This document shows positions 62,104-64,000 of a stretch of 64,000 bases of DNA, piece after piece. The DNA comes from Phytoactinopolyspora mesophila. GTDB taxonomy: Bacteria; Actinomycetota; Actinomycetes; Jiangellales; Jiangellaceae. The stretch is taken from NCBI RefSeq assembly GCF_010122465.1, contig NZ_WLZY01000001.1:1211010-1275009 (forward strand), given 5' to 3'. Within the stretch, counting starts at the first letter, position 1. Each line of letters opens with the position of its first letter. The notes below the pieces were generated by a model. It made no database searches. It was given only the letters and a program-made list of their open reading frames with translations, and had not been told where the DNA came from. A program made the position numbers and the translations under genes.

Positions 62104-62385
62104 TCAGGCCGGTTCGTACGTCGCGATGATGACGCCGGTGGTTGTCGTCACGGAGTTCACGAGCCGCAACTCGGCGGCGTCTTGCCCGGCGAACATTCGC
62201 CGGCCGAGTAACAACGGGCCACCGTCGGCCATGCCCTCGGCCATCCCGTCGCCCATGCCCTCGTCGACGTAGGGCGCTGCCCAGCCGCCGTGCGCAAATC
62301 CGCCGCGGCGGTCCTCATCCGGCCGCCCGGGTGCCTGCATCACGCCGTCCAGGGTGAGACTGTTGAACACGACGATCCTGCTCAT
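62104..62385 (-). pseudogene. Internally deleted DHFR/RibD-like reductase gene
   Basis: ATG at 62385 (MSRIVVFNSLTLDGVMQAPG) begins a normal DHFR-like N-terminus that proceeds to GPLLLGRRMFAG and then jumps directly to the family's normal C-terminus (LRLVNSVTTTTGVIIATYEP). About 100 central residues are missing but the frame is kept, leaving 93 residues. The core fold cannot form; treated as a pseudogene. Confidence 0.8.
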
Positions 62386-62506
62386 GCGGATACTCCTCCG
62401 TGTGATGACCCGTTCATCACTGACACGAACGGCTACCGGCCGGATCGACATCACCGGTCAGGAAACTCGGGTGCAGTCGGGTAACACTGGTGACACCATC
62501 GCCGTC

Positions 62507-63247
62507 ATGAGACTGAGCCACGACACCTACATCGAGCACATCCGTTCAGATGCCGCCCGGATCGCCGCGGTGGCACAGCGGGGTTTGGAAGTCGCCGTTC
62601 CCTCGTGCCCCGGCTGGACGGTGCGCGACCTCGTCGAGCACACCGCCGAGACCTACCGGCACAAGATCGCCTGTATGCAAGAGAAGGCATTCCCCGACCC
62701 GTGGCCCCCGGAGCGCGACGACGAGCCGGCCCTGGACTACTTCAAGCGCGCCACCGAGGACCTGCTCACCGAACTGACCAGCCGCGATCCCCTAGAGTTC
62801 GCCGAGACATGGTGGTGGGACGAGCGCACCGTCGGCTTCTGGGGCCGCCGGATGGCGCAGGAGAGCGCCATCCATCGAGTCGATGCCGAGCTCGCCCACG
62901 ACGACGTCACTCCGGTCGACGCCGCGCTGGCACTCGACGGTGTCGACGAGGTCCTGCGCTTGATGCTGGCCGAGGACTGGAGTGACGAGCCGTACCGCGA
63001 CCTGCCGCCGGCCATTGTCCGCGTTCGGTGCGGCGACGTGGCCTGGCGCGTGGTGATGGAACCGATGGCCGTCGTTGTCCACGTCGAACGGTCGCCCGAC
63101 GAGCCGGTCGACGCGTCCCTGACCGGTGAGGCCGAAGCCCTCTATCTTTGGCTGTGGGGCCGTGGCCCGGACCGGGCGCTTTCCGTCGACGGCGACCCGA
63201 CCGCCGTCGCACATCTCGACGCGCGGATGCGGCTGGCGACCTTGTAA
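62507..63247 (+). CDS. Maleylpyruvate isomerase family mycothiol-dependent protein (DinB fold)
   Basis: ATG 62507 (MRLSHDTYIEHIRSDAARIA) chosen as the family start; the longer frame upstream is antisense to the deleted DHFR-like gene. 246 residues: VPSCPGWTVRDLVEHTAETY and WGRRMAQESAIHRVDAELA, containing the three His of the DinB/MDMPI metal site. Such proteins use mycothiol, an actinobacterial thiol. C-terminal MDMPI_C domain present. Substrate unknown. Confidence 0.88.
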   Translation: MRLSHDTYIEHIRSDAARIAAVAQRGLEVAVPSCPGWTVRDLVEHTAETYRHKIACMQEKAFPDPWPPERDDEPALDYFKRATEDLLTELTSRDPLEFAETWWWDERTVGFWGRRMAQESAIHRVDAELAHDDVTPVDAALALDGVDEVLRLMLAEDWSDEPYRDLPPAIVRVRCGDVAWRVVMEPMAVVVHVERSPDEPVDASLTGEAEALYLWLWGRGPDRALSVDGDPTAVAHLDARMRLATL

Positions 63248-63259
63248 TCGCTGGCGAGG

Positions 63260-64000
63260 TTAAGCCCAGCCCCAGTGGCGGCGCTGCGCATCAACCGCCC
63301 ACGCGGAGATCCGGGAAACGTCGGCGGTCTCGGGTAACGGGGTGTCACCGTCGTCAAGGAGACGGCGCACCTCGATCTCCAACTCGGTGATCTGGCCGGA
63401 TACCTCCTCCCGAGCAACCTCACCGCGCTTCACAGACAGCACCCGCTGACGCTGTTCCTCAGGAAGAGGCAGCGTCAGGTGGCCTTCACGCGCGATTTCG
63501 TGGCCCTGAAGTGCCAGCCGGAGAGCATGGCTGCCGTATTTCACGTCCCACCCGTATCTCTCGACGAGTTCGGGCCTGTTGGGCACCTTGTTCTGCTGGA
63601 CCGAGCCCATCATCCGCGTGTGCTGCGAGCGCATATAGCCGAGGAACCGCTCGACAGCTTGCCGCGACAAGAACAAGGCCCGCATCTCACGCAGCTCGCG
63701 CCCGAGATCCGTGACAGTGACCAAGTCACGTTCCGGCGCGTACAACGGCAGCAACGCGGTCGGGTTGCCTTTGACCGCCAGCCGGATGTACTTGCGCAAC
63801 GAGTACAGGATCAGATCGGTGTCGCCGTGTCCGGACCGAACACCTTCCGGCTGGGTCCGCCACACATAATCTTCCCGCGCCGACGCGATACCGAGGACAA
63901 GCTCCGGTGGCTCTACGTACACGCCCATCTCGTCGTGATCGTCGGTGCCGGCGAGGGCAATCCCGTGCACGCCCGAGCCGACCACCGACCGCAAGATCTC
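63260..64000 (-). CDS. Nucleotidyltransferase domain protein (COG3541-like), 5' end outside window
   Basis: 247 codons visible, frame open to the window edge. SVVGSGVHGIALAGTDDHDE carries the G-S-x(n)-D-x-D nucleotidyltransferase signature of the pol-beta superfamily; DLILYSLRKYIRLAVKGNPT and HTRMMGSVQQNKVPNRPELV, DVKYGSHALRLALQG are typical of COG3541 proteins. A TTG at 63994 could initiate but the GSG motif is too close, so the true start is beyond position 64000. Function unknown, possibly RNA/DNA end processing. Confidence 0.85.
   Translation of the reverse strand, partial: EILRSVVGSGVHGIALAGTDDHDEMGVYVEPPELVLGIASAREDYVWRTQPEGVRSGHGDTDLILYSLRKYIRLAVKGNPTALLPLYAPERDLVTVTDLGRELREMRALFLSRQAVERFLGYMRSQHTRMMGSVQQNKVPNRPELVERYGWDVKYGSHALRLALQGHEIAREGHLTLPLPEEQRQRVLSVKRGEVAREEVSGQITELEIEVRRLLDDGDTPLPETADVSRISAWAVDAQRRHWGWA

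Overview
The window is 64 kb of GC-rich chromosomal DNA from an actinobacterium. Support for this comes from the housekeeping order parA-scpA-scpB-rluB-aroH-tyrA-cmk-plsC-der, a mycothiol-dependent maleylpyruvate-isomerase-type protein, an otr(A)-type tetracycline-resistance gene, an ECF42-type sigma factor with its DGPF partner, frequent GTG/TTG starts and many ATGA/GTGA gene overlaps. The species cannot be fixed from sequence alone.

Layout. 1-2.4 kb: the end of recB and all of recD. 2.5-5.6 kb: three overlapping genes for membrane proteins, two of which share a Cys-containing C-terminal domain. 5.6-11.8 kb: an ABC-2 exporter with a divergent TetR regulator, then a two-subunit ABC exporter whose nucleotide-binding halves are degenerate in complementary ways. 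11.9-12.8 kb: a VOC protein and a broken second copy of the recD 3' end. 12.8-20 kb: a hexuronate/glucarate catabolic locus (kdgD, gudD, sugar ABC importer, uronate dehydrogenase, IclR regulator). 20-25.2 kb: a DMT exporter and NAD(P)-binding protein with a divergent LysR gene, a methyltransferase, a probably frameshifted unknown gene and a lipoprotein. 25.3-28.1 kb: a class A beta-lactamase with divergent LysR and penicillin-recognising-protein-like genes, arranged like blaL-blaA-blaB of Streptomyces cacaoi.

28.1-30.8 kb is mostly decayed DNA: palindromic repeats, a hemerythrin gene and remnants of an XRE/MmyB-type regulator, a short-chain dehydrogenase and a PIN toxin. 30.8-41 kb carries single-gene accessory functions (TetR/hydrolase operon, tyrosine phosphatase, CGNR regulator/hydrolase pair, monooxygenase, beta-propeller protein, otr(A)-like gene, DHFR-like reductase, AraC regulator). 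40.9-43.8 kb holds two DNA-binding proteins divergent from a compact ATP-grasp/His-swivel protein, followed by a SixA-like histidine phosphatase. This is the best candidate here for an undescribed system. 43.9-46.5 kb has a MazEF-type toxin-antitoxin pair and the ruins of an integrative element (IS21-type transposase, tyrosine recombinase and ArdC-like remnants) abutting the 3' end of a tRNA-Pro(GGG) gene. 46.7-50.6 kb: two more ABC transport operons, the second controlled by a YtrA-type GntR regulator. 51.1-59.2 kb: the housekeeping block. 59.4-64 kb: a stand-alone LigD-type polymerase, sigma factor/DGPF pair, an internally deleted DHFR-like gene, a DinB-fold protein and a partial nucleotidyltransferase.

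Intergenic DNA contains at least three families of long dispersed palindromes (A: 2.4, 12.7, 50.9 kb; B: 28.3, 28.9, 46.6 kb; C: 54.1, 59.3 kb), plus single hairpins at 35.2, 52.5 and 60.4 kb. Nearly all sit beyond gene ends. One A copy supplies the last codons and stop of recD.
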